Shown in pieces: positions 29,779-40,786 of a DNA stretch of 64,000 nt. The number at the start of each line of letters is the position of its first letter. Position 1 is the first letter of the stretch. The position numbers were made by a program, and so were the translations under genes. Under the pieces are notes generated by a model. That model searched no databases, was not told where the DNA came from, and was given only the letters and a program-made list of their open reading frames with translations. The stretch is from the NCBI GenBank assembly GCA_003049435.1, contig PYSQ01000003.1:1-64000 (forward strand), written 5' to 3'. This DNA comes from Nakataea oryzae (Eukaryota; Ascomycota; Sordariomycetes; Magnaporthales; Magnaporthaceae).

Positions 29779-30581
29779 AGACAAGCAAGCGCGGGCTCTT
29801 GGTCTCTGGGGGACCGCGGCTGGAAGCATCCTTCATTTACAGATCAGAAAATGGAGAGGATTGCGCCGGGGAAAAGGTGATGTTGTTGTTGCATCTTCAT
29901 TCCAGCTGCGTGCGGGCATGAGCTCTCTGCCTGACAAGTTATTCTTGCCTGCACGGGCGGACCGATACTCGGAACCGGGGGACCCGGTTTCAACAACCCA
30001 TGGTTCTAATTTCTGGTCCAGTGTGAATACATAAACTCGCTGGGTCACTGGTAAAGAGTTGATTTTTACAACCGCTAGATATATTAGGCTAGATTAGGTT
30101 TATTTAACGTCAGTAACGAGTGGTTTCCTACTCCCGTCTTGCCATGTCATTTTCAAAGTGCCAGCAATAACCAGATAATCCAGACACATGGTATAACCCA
30201 ACGGCAATGATCACGGCAGCTGGCAAAACCAGCTCTGTTAGTTAGTAGGATCTGAGACTCGTGGAGCCGAAAACCTCCGGACGCAGAAAGCCAGTGTAGA
30301 TGAAAGATTAATGCAGAGTGCCCGAGGCTCTCCGCCCTTGTATACACGCATGATTCACCTGCATCAGGTCACCTCCGTTACGCCAAATCCTATAAGCCAT
30401 GCCACTTGAAGCATGTTCTCCTGGTTGTCCGGCTTAGATCATTCATTTTCACGTATGCTGATAATGGCAGCGATAGTTTGTACAAAGCGGAAAAGAGAGG
30501 CATATATTTGACCAGTATACAAAATATCGACCGTATGTACATCACAGGCTACTCCACCCTTGCTGCCGCCCCGCTGGCCAT
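29779..30581. other. Intergenic region with dispersed repeat copy B
   Basis: At about 30083-30140 the sequence GATTAGGTTTATTTAACGTC with its 3' continuation matches the repeat beside the LINE fragment near 16560. The remainder, up to the 3' end of the GH43 gene, shows nothing recognisable. Confidence 0.5.
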
Positions 30582-32243
30582 CTAGGAGAGGTCGCGAGAA
30601 AAGCTCTTGAGGGTCACCTGGCCGCCGAGGGCCTTGGTGGCAAAGTTGAAGGCGGCGAAGCGGTAGCCGGTGAAGTAGTTCCACTCGTTGATCATGGTGG
30701 ACGCGCCCAGGCGGGTCCAGTTGTTGCCGTCGGTGCTGTAGCTGAAGACGGCCTGGCGGACGGGCGACTGGCCAAAGGCGGGCGTGATGTCGGCGGCGAC
30801 GCGCAGCCAGACCTCGGAGCCCGACACCTGGGGCCCCGTGGCAGACACGGTTCCCTTGGACTGCGTCGGCCAGCCCTGGTCCGAGGTGCCGAGGTTGACG
30901 CTGTTGACCATGACGAGGGTGGCCGCGGAGCCGGACTTGTGCACGCCAATGTAGGCGCCCTTGTCGCGGAACAGGGCGGCGCCGGCGCGGTCGCCGTCGC
31001 GCATCTGCGAGATGTCGAGGCGGAAGGTGGCGGTCGACTTGGGCCCCAGGATGCGGTGGGTCAGCGTGTTGCGGGCGGTGAAGAGGTCGTCGGTGACCGT
31101 GGCCGTCTGCAGGACCAGGCCGTTGCTGAGGCGCCACTTTGTGTTGTCCGGGTTGTGGTTCCACTCCCAGTGCGGCGACAGCTCCGAGCCCGAGAAGTCG
31201 TCGCGGCGCTGCGTGTCGGGCACCGTCTTGGAGGTCTGCACGGGATTGGGGTACGAGGTGCCCCAGCGGCCCGACGAGTCCTTGACCAGCTGCGGCCAGC
31301 CGTCCGACGACCACGTCAGGGGCGCCATGACGGGGATGCGGCCGCCCGGGTAGGCGTCCAGGAAGGCAATGTAGTTCCACTTGCCGTCCTTGGTCTCGAC
31401 CATGCCGCCCTGGTGGGCCCAGCCGGCGTTGGCGAGCGGGCCGGGCACGTTGTCGAAGAGCACGCGCTGCTCGTAGGGGCCCCAGGGGCTGCGCGACCGC
31501 AGCACCCACTCGCCCGACGCGACCTTTGTCGGCACGATCCAGTAGTAGCCGTTGATCTTGTACATGTGGGCGCCCTCGATGTAGGCGCCGTTGGGGGCCG
31601 AGTAGACCTGCTGCGACCGCACCTCGCTGAGGCCGTCGGCCGACAGCTGGGCGACCTGCAGGTTGGTGCTGCCGTAGACGACGTACATGGTGTCGTTGTC
31701 GTCGACAAGCAGGCCGCAGTCGTAGTAGCACTTGTTGATGGTGCCGCTGCGCTTCCAGTCCCACTTGGACACCTCGCCGTTGTTGGCGCCGGCGCCGCTG
31801 CCGGCCGACGTGTAGACGTACGTCTTGCCGGTGCTCTGGATGCAGCCGATCCAGTAGAAGACGTCGTTGGACTTGCGGTAGCGCAGGGTGCTGGCCCAGA
31901 TGCCCTTGACGTAGGCGCGGTCCGAGGCCGAGTTGAGGTTGTAGCGGTTCTCAAAGTCGAGGCGCGGCACGCTGTGCGTCACGGGGGTCCAGTTGACCAG
32001 GTCGTACGACTTGTGCACGGGCGCCCCAGGGCTGTAGGCAAAGGTCGAGCTCGAGTAGTAGAAGACGTCGCCGACCCGGAAGACGTCCAGGTCCGGGAGG
32101 TCCTCCCACAGGATCGGGTTCTGGTACGTGGACGACTGCCGCGAGGCGAGGAGGGGCGACGCAGGCGAGACGTTCAGGGGCGAGCCCAGGGCCTGGCCGG
32201 CGAGCAGGCCGGCGAGGGCGAGGGTGACCATGTTCCGATACAT
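30582..32243 (-). CDS. Secreted glycoside hydrolase family 43 (arabinofuranosidase/xylosidase-like)
   Basis: Extracellular enzyme of 553 residues, intronless, expected to act on arabinose- or xylose-containing plant polysaccharides. The start at 32243 gives a clean signal peptide (MYRNMVTLALAGLLAGQALG); an upstream in-frame ATG at 32312 would place 23 charged residues before it. The five-bladed propeller domain begins YQNPILWEDLPDLDVFRVGD, where the first Asp of the family's catalytic triad lies. YVKGIWASTLRY and GLLVDDNDTMYVVYG follow, and AYIEGAHMYKINGYYW carries the proposed acid Glu. After about residue 340 a C-terminal jelly-roll-like domain follows (DDFSGSELSPHWEWNHNPDNTKW), typical of GH43 enzymes with a beta-xylosidase C-terminal module. 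The substrate cannot be assigned more finely. Confidence 0.9.
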   Translation of the reverse strand: MYRNMVTLALAGLLAGQALGSPLNVSPASPLLASRQSSTYQNPILWEDLPDLDVFRVGDVFYYSSSTFAYSPGAPVHKSYDLVNWTPVTHSVPRLDFENRYNLNSASDRAYVKGIWASTLRYRKSNDVFYWIGCIQSTGKTYVYTSAGSGAGANNGEVSKWDWKRSGTINKCYYDCGLLVDDNDTMYVVYGSTNLQVAQLSADGLSEVRSQQVYSAPNGAYIEGAHMYKINGYYWIVPTKVASGEWVLRSRSPWGPYEQRVLFDNVPGPLANAGWAHQGGMVETKDGKWNYIAFLDAYPGGRIPVMAPLTWSSDGWPQLVKDSSGRWGTSYPNPVQTSKTVPDTQRRDDFSGSELSPHWEWNHNPDNTKWRLSNGLVLQTATVTDDLFTARNTLTHRILGPKSTATFRLDISQMRDGDRAGAALFRDKGAYIGVHKSGSAATLVMVNSVNLGTSDQGWPTQSKGTVSATGPQVSGSEVWLRVAADITPAFGQSPVRQAVFSYSTDGNNWTRLGASTMINEWNYFTGYRFAAFNFATKALGGQVTLKSFSRDLS

Positions 32244-33295
32244 GCTGGCGGGACGCTTGGCTTGCCGGCTTCGGTGGGGAGGCGCGCGCTGTTCGCTGGC
32301 GACGGCTGCCATGGCGGCATTTCCTGGCCGCTCGGGAGGGCGGCGCCCCCCGACTTATACCTGCTGGCCGGCCATGCTGCGGCGAGCCCAATTATCCCGG
32401 CACGACCCTAGCGTTGCAGGGCGGCTCAATTCCACGTCGCAGAAGCCCCTCTCGCGGCGCTTGTTTCCCCGCGGCCGCGCGACGGATGCGACTCTGATTC
32501 GAGCGCATGCGCCAGCCGGCGGGCCCATTCGAGCGTTCGCGAGGGGAAGGCCCGGGGCCGTTTTTGCGAATGCCGGCTGGGGAAGCCCTTGGAAGCGCGA
32601 CGTCACAGGGGTTTCTCCGCAGGTCTCCGCAGCCTCCGCAGCCTCCGCAGATGGACTGGGCTAGTGGCTGCGGGCGATCCTCCGCGACCAGCTGGGAGAA
32701 TTGAAGCGACCAATTGGGGAAATTGGCCTGACAAGACGACGGGCGCCATCCCGGCTGTTGGATACGGGGCCGCTCGAGTATTTCCACCAGACGGCTGTGT
32801 GAATCCGTATGCATTTGCATTTTCTCCGCTCCTTCAAGCAAGTGGACGTGGCGTGGCCGTCGGCCTTGGGTGGCTTTCTCGTCGTCGCGCAGGACAAAGC
32901 GTGGCAGAAAATTGGTTATAACCCCAAGGAAATTGACAGTTTGCTGACTTCCATATCGTTGCCTCTTTTGTGTGCTGGGATAGTCGTCGTGGCCGCCAGA
33001 TGAATTCCTGGTAAAGTCTAAGGGACATGGAATTTAGACATTGGAGAGCACTGCCCACGACAGCACAGATGCGGCCAGGTAAACTTCGTTGCACTGCATC
33101 GTATCTTTTCCCATTCACAGACTCCCACTCTTCACTATGGAATTGCGGCAGGCAGAACGGCCTCTACGGATATTCTGTGGCCATTAAAGTCTCAGATCCT
33201 CGTATAAGAGGGGCTTGGCTGCAATGGACCTGGGCCGCCATGTGTGTAGAGAGCCAACCCAGATCGAGAATCAGAGCCGAAGGGTAGCCGACACG
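32244..33295. other. Intergenic region between divergent GH43 and CorA-like genes
   Basis: About 1 kb containing both promoters. A GC-rich 5' part contains a CCTCCGCAG-type repetition near 32620-32650. No gene or RNA was seen. Confidence 0.5.
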
Positions 33296-35633
33296 ATGGC
33301 CATCTACAGCGATCCCGGTCAAGGCGACGGGCCGCAGCCGAAGATGCCGACAGATCCAGATGCTTGGAAAGAAAAATGGGAGGTGCGCCTAGAGGTGCCC
33401 AAGACACCAAACAAGCAGCACCACCATGCAGAGGATACCTCGCCCGGCGAAGCCCTCCAGCAGCGCTTTACCCTCGAGGAAGTCTCGCAGAGTGTAAACT
33501 CTCCACAGCGAGAGATCAAAGCCGAGGGCGCGTTGCGCAGTATCGTGTCGCCTACCAAGCGTCCCCGTGGTAAAAAAAAATAAGGCAGTCTTTGACAGCA
33601 CGTACGAAGCGTCCCACAAATACCCGCGACCCGCAGCGCTTCTGGAACAGCAGAGCCTTGACGAGAGACTTCAAGGGGAGAAGCGCTCCGAGTATCTGGC
33701 TGAAAACGAACCCAAAGTCCTGCGAGACTCGTGTCAGGAGGTCGTCATTTGGGAGACGGTGGTGGAAAAGGACACCGATATCTCTGATAAAAAGACCACG
33801 AGTGAGCTCAATTTCCAGTGCTCAAACTGGCAGAGAGTCTGACAGTCCAGCCCCAATAGGATTCCAAAAGTACCGCATCGACACGGCCAGAGACTTGGAC
33901 AAGCACCTCTATCGACCCGGAACCATTTCCGAGGCCGAGACCGACCCCATGACGCGGGTCATCCTTGTGGCCCCAGATGGACACAAGGGTCTCCTCCCGT
34001 GCGGTCGGGAGATGCTGAACAAACTGCTCGCCTACTTGCAGGTCGACCACAGCTTCGCCGAGGCCATCAAGTCCTTCGAGTCCACGCCGGGGCGGGCGCG
34101 CCGGCTCGCCGCCGACTTCTGGAGCCACAGCACAGCGTCGGCGCCCGCAGACCAGCTGGTCAAGCTCGGTAGACAGGGCCGTTCCGGGAGCGAGCTGCAC
34201 ATGTCGTTCGCGCTGCACACGATCTGGCCGGACGACTACGGCAGCTGGCCGATCGGGCAACGGGCGGTTTATGCCTGGTTCGACCTGGAGACGGGAAGGT
34301 CGGCGTGGCTGGTCTTGGGCGACGGCGGCGGTGACGGCTGGGAGGGCTGCTCGGCGCAGCAGCGGATCCAGACGATGCTTGACAGCCACTCACGGACGGA
34401 AGATGACCCAGCCAGGGATGACGGGGAGTCAGTGCCGAGGCGCTTTGGGGCCTTCCTGGAGCAGTATCTGTTCTTCACTGCCTGGTGCGAGGAGAACTGG
34501 AGAGAGCTCGCGGCCGTCATTGACACCGAAGTCGCTCAGATCCTGGAGCGCGCGCAGGGCAACCAAGGCCCCGTCTGTCTGGGCCGTGGCATCGAGGGGA
34601 CTCCATCACCCTTTCCGTCGGCGCCAGTGAGCCCTGGAGCGGCGCGAAAGACGCATCGACCGAGCCTCAGTCGCTCGACGGGACGTGGCCGATGGGCCAG
34701 AAACGGTCGCTGGATAGAGCCGGTTGGCAGCATTGCTCAGGCATTCACAATGCCCAGCCTAAGCATGGAGGATTTGCTGACTCGGGACGCGCGAGGGGCG
34801 GCGCCGGCTATGAACGCCACTGAAGACCAGGCCGCCAAGAACTCGATGGAGATCAGGAAGAATGCCCGACGAGAGGTGGCCCTGGAGGCGCTCTGCTACG
34901 AGGATGTCCAAACCCTGCACGCCATCTGGGTCAAAGTCAACGCCGCGACCGAGGCATTGGTCCACAACGTCGAGGTCCTTAATGAAACGCAGCGGTTCCT
35001 CACGAAGGAGATAAGCCCAGACTGGGCCATCATGGACGAGAACAGGTACAAGCTCCGGAATGACATCATGAGCCAGGTCACGAAGTGGCAGGGACACACC
35101 ACCCGACACCGACACAGCCTGGATATGATGTGCATGAGGATGGTGGGCGCGGCCAAGGTGATTGCTGGTGGCGCGCAGCGGGTAGGTCGCGCCGTTGCAG
35201 AGCTATACGCGCAGCACAGGCGTCCCATTCTCCCAGGCTGAGTTGTGGCCACCAAAGCTGACAAGGACGACAGTACGAGGGGTTACTCCAGCACAAGATG
35301 CAGATCAAGAACGACAGCCTGCTGCGAGAGATTTCAACCACACTCGCAAGGCTCCTCAGGCAGGCCGAGCAGGAGATTCCGGGTACGGGCGAGGCTGGTC
35401 GTAGCAAAGGAGCGAGTAATGTCGCCTCCAGCAGCGGCATCTCGAGAGGCGGCGATTCCGGCCAGGGGAGTGCGAAGCCCAGGCTGACTGGCTGGCGAGA
35501 GAGCGCGCTGCTGGCCATCATCTTCTGGCCGACAATCGCTGCGGGAGTCGTAGTGATCGTCTCCATCCTCCAGGTTCTCGTCGCGGTGCCGTTCTGGATG
35601 TGCAGATGGTTCTTTGGCCTGCTGTTCGGCTGA
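33296..35633 (+). CDS. CorA-like domain membrane protein, 4 exons
   Basis: Model of 712 residues: exons 33296-33539, 33589-33801, 33860-35181 and 35274-35633. Introns are 49 nt (GTATCG...GGCAG, containing an A9 run), 58 nt (GTGAGC, CTGAC branch, AATAG) and 92 nt (GTAGGT, CTGAC, GACAG); all phases agree. The middle third resembles the N-terminal domain of fungal CorA-like proteins (AVYAWFDLETGRSAWLVLG, then FLEQYLFFTAWCEENW). The region from about residue 480 is helical (YEDVQTLHAIWVKVNAA, YEGLLQHKMQIKND). The C-terminus has a hydrophobic segment, LLAIIFWPTIAAGVVVIVSI, and a second short one. I see no GMN motif of true Mg2+ channels, so transport activity is doubtful. The first intron is short; the alternative is a homopolymer frameshift at 33572-33580. 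Confidence 0.7.
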
Positions 35634-36215
35634 GCAGGCGCGTGGCGGCCAAGAGGCGGTGAAAGGCGTCGGGGCAGCCGAGATTGTGCCACTGGACGGG
35701 AGTCAGGAAGGGAGGTTACGGAGGGGTCTTGTACGTATCACCTAGACAGTTGGCCAAGGAAAGGTGAGCGGCGCGCGTGTCTCGGGATGCCGCGTGCGGC
35801 GCCCTGCCGTTGCATCCCATCTCACGCTCCAGAATGCGAGGCGTCGATTGGGAAAATCCAGGGCGGCTGGACTGGGGTGCGCGTGCAGATGCCCCGTCGA
35901 CGTGCGTCGATTTCTCCAGAGATGAACCAGGGGCCTGAAGCTTGTGTGGGGACGCCAAGTGGGTCCGAAAGGGGGAAGCTTGCGCATCGGCGAACGCGGT
36001 CGCGGAGGCCTGTCAAACACAAACATCCCATGCTGTCCAAAGGACAACATCGACCAGCCCTTCGCAGTCTTTTCTCCGACCCCAGGTCTCGCGAGAACCC
36101 ACAGTCCGACCCGGACACCAACCCGCATCAACCCAAGCCGCTTATTAGCCTTGCTTGCCCAACAAATCGCTGTCTGTAACTCTTGCCTGGAGCAACTCGC
36201 AACCGCAGCGCAATT
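35634..36215. promoter_or_regulatory. Promoter region of the SFH5-type gene
   Basis: 582 nt between the CorA-like stop and the Sec14-like start. No ORF with coding character was seen and no specific regulatory motif was recognised. Confidence 0.4.
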
Positions 36216-37711
36216 ATGGCCGAACAGGACACCAAGGCCCCTGAGGCTGTCGCCACCACCACCGCCGCCCCTGTCGCGGAGCCTGTCGTTACTGCCACCA
36301 CCGAGGCGCCTGCGCCAGCCGCGCCGGCAGCGACTGACGTGCCGGTAGCGACCGAGACAGCTGCCGACAAGCCAGCTGCTCCGGCCGAAGCGGCGGCTGA
36401 GAAAACCGACGAGCCGGCGCCTGCCCCCGCCCTTGCCCCTGCCACCACCGAGGCTGCCCCGACGGTCGAAGCAGCTCCAGCCGCCGCCGAGGCCCCGAAG
36501 GCCGCTGAAGAGAAGGCCGCGGAGGAGAAGACCGAGGCTCCGGCCGCCGCTCCTGTCCCCGCCGCGGAGCCGGCCGCTGAGGCTTCGAAGGAGGCCGAGC
36601 CCAAGACCGCCGATATAGTCGTCCCCGTTACCGCCGCGGCTGCCGCGCCCGCCGCCGAAGCCCCCAAGGAACCCGAGCCAGCGAAACCCGCCGCCGCGCC
36701 CGCCGCAACCACCGAGACCAAGACCGAGACCCCTGCGGCGGCTGCTGCGGCTCCGACAGTCTCGAGCGCCATCAAGGACCTTTGGACCGCGGTGCACGCG
36801 CACGCGCACAAGGAGATCTGGGGAGTGACGCTCGCGGACCCGGAGACGCACATCCCCTCGCAGATTATCCTGCAAAAGTACCTCAACGCCAACGACGGCG
36901 ACCTGGCCAAGGCCAAGGACCAGCTGGTCAAGACGCTGGACTGGCGCGCCAAGACGAAGCCGCTGGAGCTGGTGCAGAAGAAGTACAGCAAGGACAAGTT
37001 TGGTGGCCTGGGATATCTCACCTCGTACGCCGCCGAGGAGGTGAAAGGGCCCGAGGGCAAGGAGGTCTTTACGTGGAACATCTACGGCGGCGTCAAGTCC
37101 ATCGACGAGACGTTTGGTAATATGCAGGAGTATGTCGCATCCTTGCCTCTTTTTTTTTCTTTTTTTTTTATCTGTGCATGCACCTAACTCGTCAATCGGC
37201 GTGGCCCCTGTCCACTCTCCACCCCGATCTTCTTCTAACCTTGTAATTCTCCGAACCCCCCAGATTTGTCGACTGGCGTGTGGCGCTCATGGAGCTGGCC
37301 GTCCACGAGCTCTCCCTCGCCACGGCGACGGAGCCCATCACGGCCGAGCTCGACCCGTACAAGATCTACCAGGTGCACGACTACAAGTCCATCAGCTTCC
37401 TGCGGCAGGCGCCCTCCGTCAAGGCGGCCAGCAAGGAGACCATCACGATCCTGGCCGCCAACTACCCGGAGCTGCTCAAGGAGAAGTTCTTCATCAACGT
37501 GCCCGCCGTCATGGGCTTCATGTACGCTCTCATGAAGCTGTTTGTGGCCCCAAAGACCCTCAAGAAGTTCCACCCCATGAGCAACGGCGCCGCCCTGGCC
37601 AAGGAGTTTGGCGCCTCCAAGCTTCCGGGCCTGGGCGAGAAGCTCCCCAAGGAGTACGGCGGCAAGGGCCCCGAGCTGGCCTCGGTCGCCAAGCAGACGG
37701 CCCTTGAGTGA
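36216..37711 (+). CDS. SFH5: Sec14-family phosphatidylinositol transfer protein, Sfh5-like
   Basis: CRAL-TRIO lipid-transfer protein of 453 residues, acting at ER or plasma-membrane contact and in phosphoinositide supply. Exons are 36216-37129 and 37264-37711; the intron begins GTATGT and contains T-rich runs. The CRAL-TRIO N region is WGVTLADPETHIPSQIILQKYLNAN followed by LVKTLDWRAKTKPLEL. The lipid-binding lobe includes YNI-type YGGVKSIDETFG, the junction EFVDWRVALMELAVHEL, and AANYPELLKEKFFINVPAVM. Residues 1 to about 184 are a low-complexity Ala/Pro/Glu/Thr extension, much longer than in yeast Sfh5 (whole protein about 290 residues), probably disordered. The ending KLPKEYGGKGPEL is the usual Sfh5 motif. 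The symbol reflects architecture; orthology was not tested. Confidence 0.88.
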
Positions 37712-40700
37712 TTGAGAGACGTAACGACTGGCTGTGTTTACTCAAATTCTCCCCGCGGCATAAGAGGCGGCGATGCTTTTCTTCGCCCGGCTGTCTGTTG
37801 TCTTTTTAAGCATGTGATACCGTCTTGTCTGCCATCTTCTGATTGTTCCTTCCTTTACTGTACCTTAAAGATATCCACGCCAATGGCCTCGACCGAGGCC
37901 GTTGTACAAACTATGTAGTCGACGACCGATTGACTCGGAGAATAACAATGGAAAGTTATTCAAACGCCGAACATCCCGGGGATTTGCTAATAGCTTTTCA
38001 GCTGTGACGATTCGCGCAAGCTCCAGTGTCATGTGTATCCGCAAGGCGCACGGCGTGCGCGTTGAAGCTGTTCCTGGTTGGTGCCACGGGGTGAGCATGC
38101 ACAGCTGCCAAGTCCAACTCGCGTGCAGCGGACAATGCGAAGCGACCGCCTCGGCTATCCATGCAATTGGGGCGACGCGGCACATGCCCGATCGGGCAAC
38201 AACTTTGGCCCAATGTTTCGGCTGGATTGAAAGCTTGCCGGCGGGCTAACGACTCGGCTGCATGAGGACGGCGTTAGACCCAACTGTTTCTCGGGGGGTG
38301 GCCTGGGGCATGGACGCCGAATGGCCCGATGTTGGGACGGACGGACGGGCAGGCTAAAATCGTTCTGCACCGACAATCCGACATGAAAGGAAACAGCCGT
38401 AGTGCTTACCGGCCTCCCCTCCACGAGCTCGGGGTTTGGCAGATGGGCCACGCGTGGGAATCGCTGGCTGGTGGACGGGCGGTTCGCACCAAGGCATGGG
38501 GAAAGGGAGCTAGCGAGTCCAGATAAGGCAAGGCAAGGCTGCTGCGGGACAGCACTGGAACCCCAGCCATTCAGCCGGGGCAGGGTTGTGAAGACTAACA
38601 GACACCTGTGCATGGCCTTTAATTCGCGGCACTTGGCCCGACGTCTAGGAAAACAGAAATAAGAACAAAAAAAACCTGACCATGTTGCACGAGAAGGATC
38701 ATGCATATCTGGCAGAGTCCCAGCCTTATCATCCATCCCTGCCCAGACAGGCAAGAGGACGGCGGTCACGACGGAACGGAATGCGACGGTGGGGCGAGAT
38801 TGAGATGGAACGGCACAAGATAGATTAAATCTGACCTGGTATGGCCGTCGTCCTCTGACGGAGCGGAGCGGGGCGAAGGCGGCTTGTGGTTTGCTATTCC
38901 GAGCCTCTGTCTGAGCTTGGCTAGTTGGGGTGCGTACTGTGCAGCTTGTTGCTTGTTGCTCCGAGGTCTTACCCGAGCTCGGCTGGTTGGTCGGTCGGTT
39001 GGTTCGTCGGGGCGCGCGTACTGTGTGGGATGATGGAGGTCTGTGGCACAGGGCTCGGAACGATTCATCTCCCCGATGGGTGCGTTGCCAAGGACGGCCG
39101 GAGCTTTGATGAAATCCGGAGAGCCCTGATTCTTGCCTTCGTTCATGTTGATGTGCGACAGGCAGAAGCCCGCAGACTCGAGACGTCTTGGTCACAGTTG
39201 CTTAGTGGCGCAATGGCGATAGGATAGGCACAGAAGATGCCTAGATAAGTGCGGTGCGATCGATGGTACGGATGCGGTGAGGAGGCTGGTGGGGATGCAA
39301 TAGAGCCTCCCACGCGGCCCGCCAGGGGCGTCGTCGTATCGTTCCGTCGTATTTTTTTTCGCAACGACAGCCGAGTGGGCAGCGGGCAAGCAGCGCCCCT
39401 TGTTTGGCTTCCCTGATGCCGATTGCGATGCGCAGTGGTGCAGCCTCAAGTGGCACGGGGAGGGCCCTACCGGGCATTCGGGCGCATCGACGCTCCCGGC
39501 ACTGGCAACATCCACACATCGAAAGCCCTGTTTATCTCAATATTGCGCTGATGGGATCGTGGCGATCAAAGGCAGGAAAGAAGCAGACATCCCGCCAAGA
39601 TGCGCTTGCTGGACCTGCTGACGACTCTGAATCCACCTAGGACAGATATCCAAACAAGCAGCGGACTTGCGAGAAGATTCTTGTCCGATCGACAAGAGAT
39701 TCGCAGACAGGGAGGACTCTGACCGCCTGGACAGGCGGGAGGGACGTGGACAGCTGCGTGGCTGGCCGATGGACACATGCAAGCACCGACGGGAGCCTCG
39801 TCACACTGGATTCTGGGCATTGCGCGCACGTTGAAATGAAGCATTCCATCGCGGTGGAATGCAGATTGCAGCGTGTGGGCGCGTGGGCTGTTTGCTCCGT
39901 GCCTTCCTTGTTCGCCTTCACGTCCTTTTTTTTTCTTTGTTTTTTTTTCTTTTTCTCCAGACGGGCGGGGCGGGGCGTCAAAAGATCTAGCCGAATTCCT
40001 TCTGCGGCTCTGACACCCCACCTACCAGGGCTGGTAAATCCAAGAAATTCCACTGTGCTGATGACATGGATGGTCGCTTGACAGGGGGGTGCTCTGTTGA
40101 CGCCTAGCGGCTCTGGGCTGAAAACGGGGCACGCTACCGTATGCCGCGTATTGTGCACGTATCCAAATACGGACCAATCGGACAGGGGCTTCTTCATCGA
40201 GTCCGAAATTCGTCGACAGGGCCAGCCCACAGTTCTCTCCAAAAAGCGAGCAACTGGCCCCCTGGTTCGTGCCTTCCGCAGTTGAAGGCGTGCTCCTACC
40301 GAATCTGAAGCCCCACCGTCCCCTCCAGCCCTGTTGCTACTTGCTACCAGGCGTTCAGGAGAGACCTTTCTCGCCTGCGTCTTTTGGTTTATATTTTCTG
40401 GCCTCGCCACACACCTCCTTGCTACCGGCTCTTCAACAGCCATCGGCAAACCCCCAGACCGGCTTCGCTGGTGCTTAATAAGCTCTCTGCGCCTTCTTCT
40501 TGCTTTGGTCTTTTCCCACTTCACTCCTTCGCCCGCCTGGCAGCTGCTTAGGCAGTCACTCTTTCCCCACCGCGCCTGGAATTAACATCGCCTTTGCAGC
40601 CTCTCCGGGTTTCCTTGTGCCACATGCGATAGTGGCCAGCATTCTTGACGACCACGTCGGAGCTCCCCTGACTCTGAGCTTAAACCCTAAATAAAGCACG

Positions 40701-40786
40701 CACGCCTATCCCTGTCGGAGAACACGACACCACCACAGGCACTGGGGCACGAGCCTTGTTCAGCGGTCGGTCTGGAGGCCAGTGGC
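37712..40786. other. Large intergenic region upstream of the ABC transporter
   Basis: About 3.1 kb without a convincing gene. Frames crossing it lack conserved motifs and switch strand. It contains T-homopolymers at about 39927-39956, a GGTTGGTCGGTCGGTTGG-type simple repeat at about 38982-39008, and a C/T-rich tract (about 40480-40600) that may be the 5' leader of the transporter mRNA. An undetected non-coding transcript cannot be excluded. Confidence 0.5.

Noticed and set aside
30939..32411. 490-codon plus ORF opposite the GH43 gene
   Set aside because: Antisense shadow of a strongly supported GH43 gene; Val/Arg-rich without domain signals.
33802..33859. Apparent second frameshift in the CorA-like gene
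   Set aside because: A 58-nt intron with GTGAGC donor, CTGAC branch and AATAG acceptor changes the frame exactly as needed, so no lesion is required.
38155..39195. 346-codon minus ORF in the large ABC upstream region
   Set aside because: No start context, no family motif, His/Pro/Arg-rich composition and no splice-supported extension; treated as non-coding.
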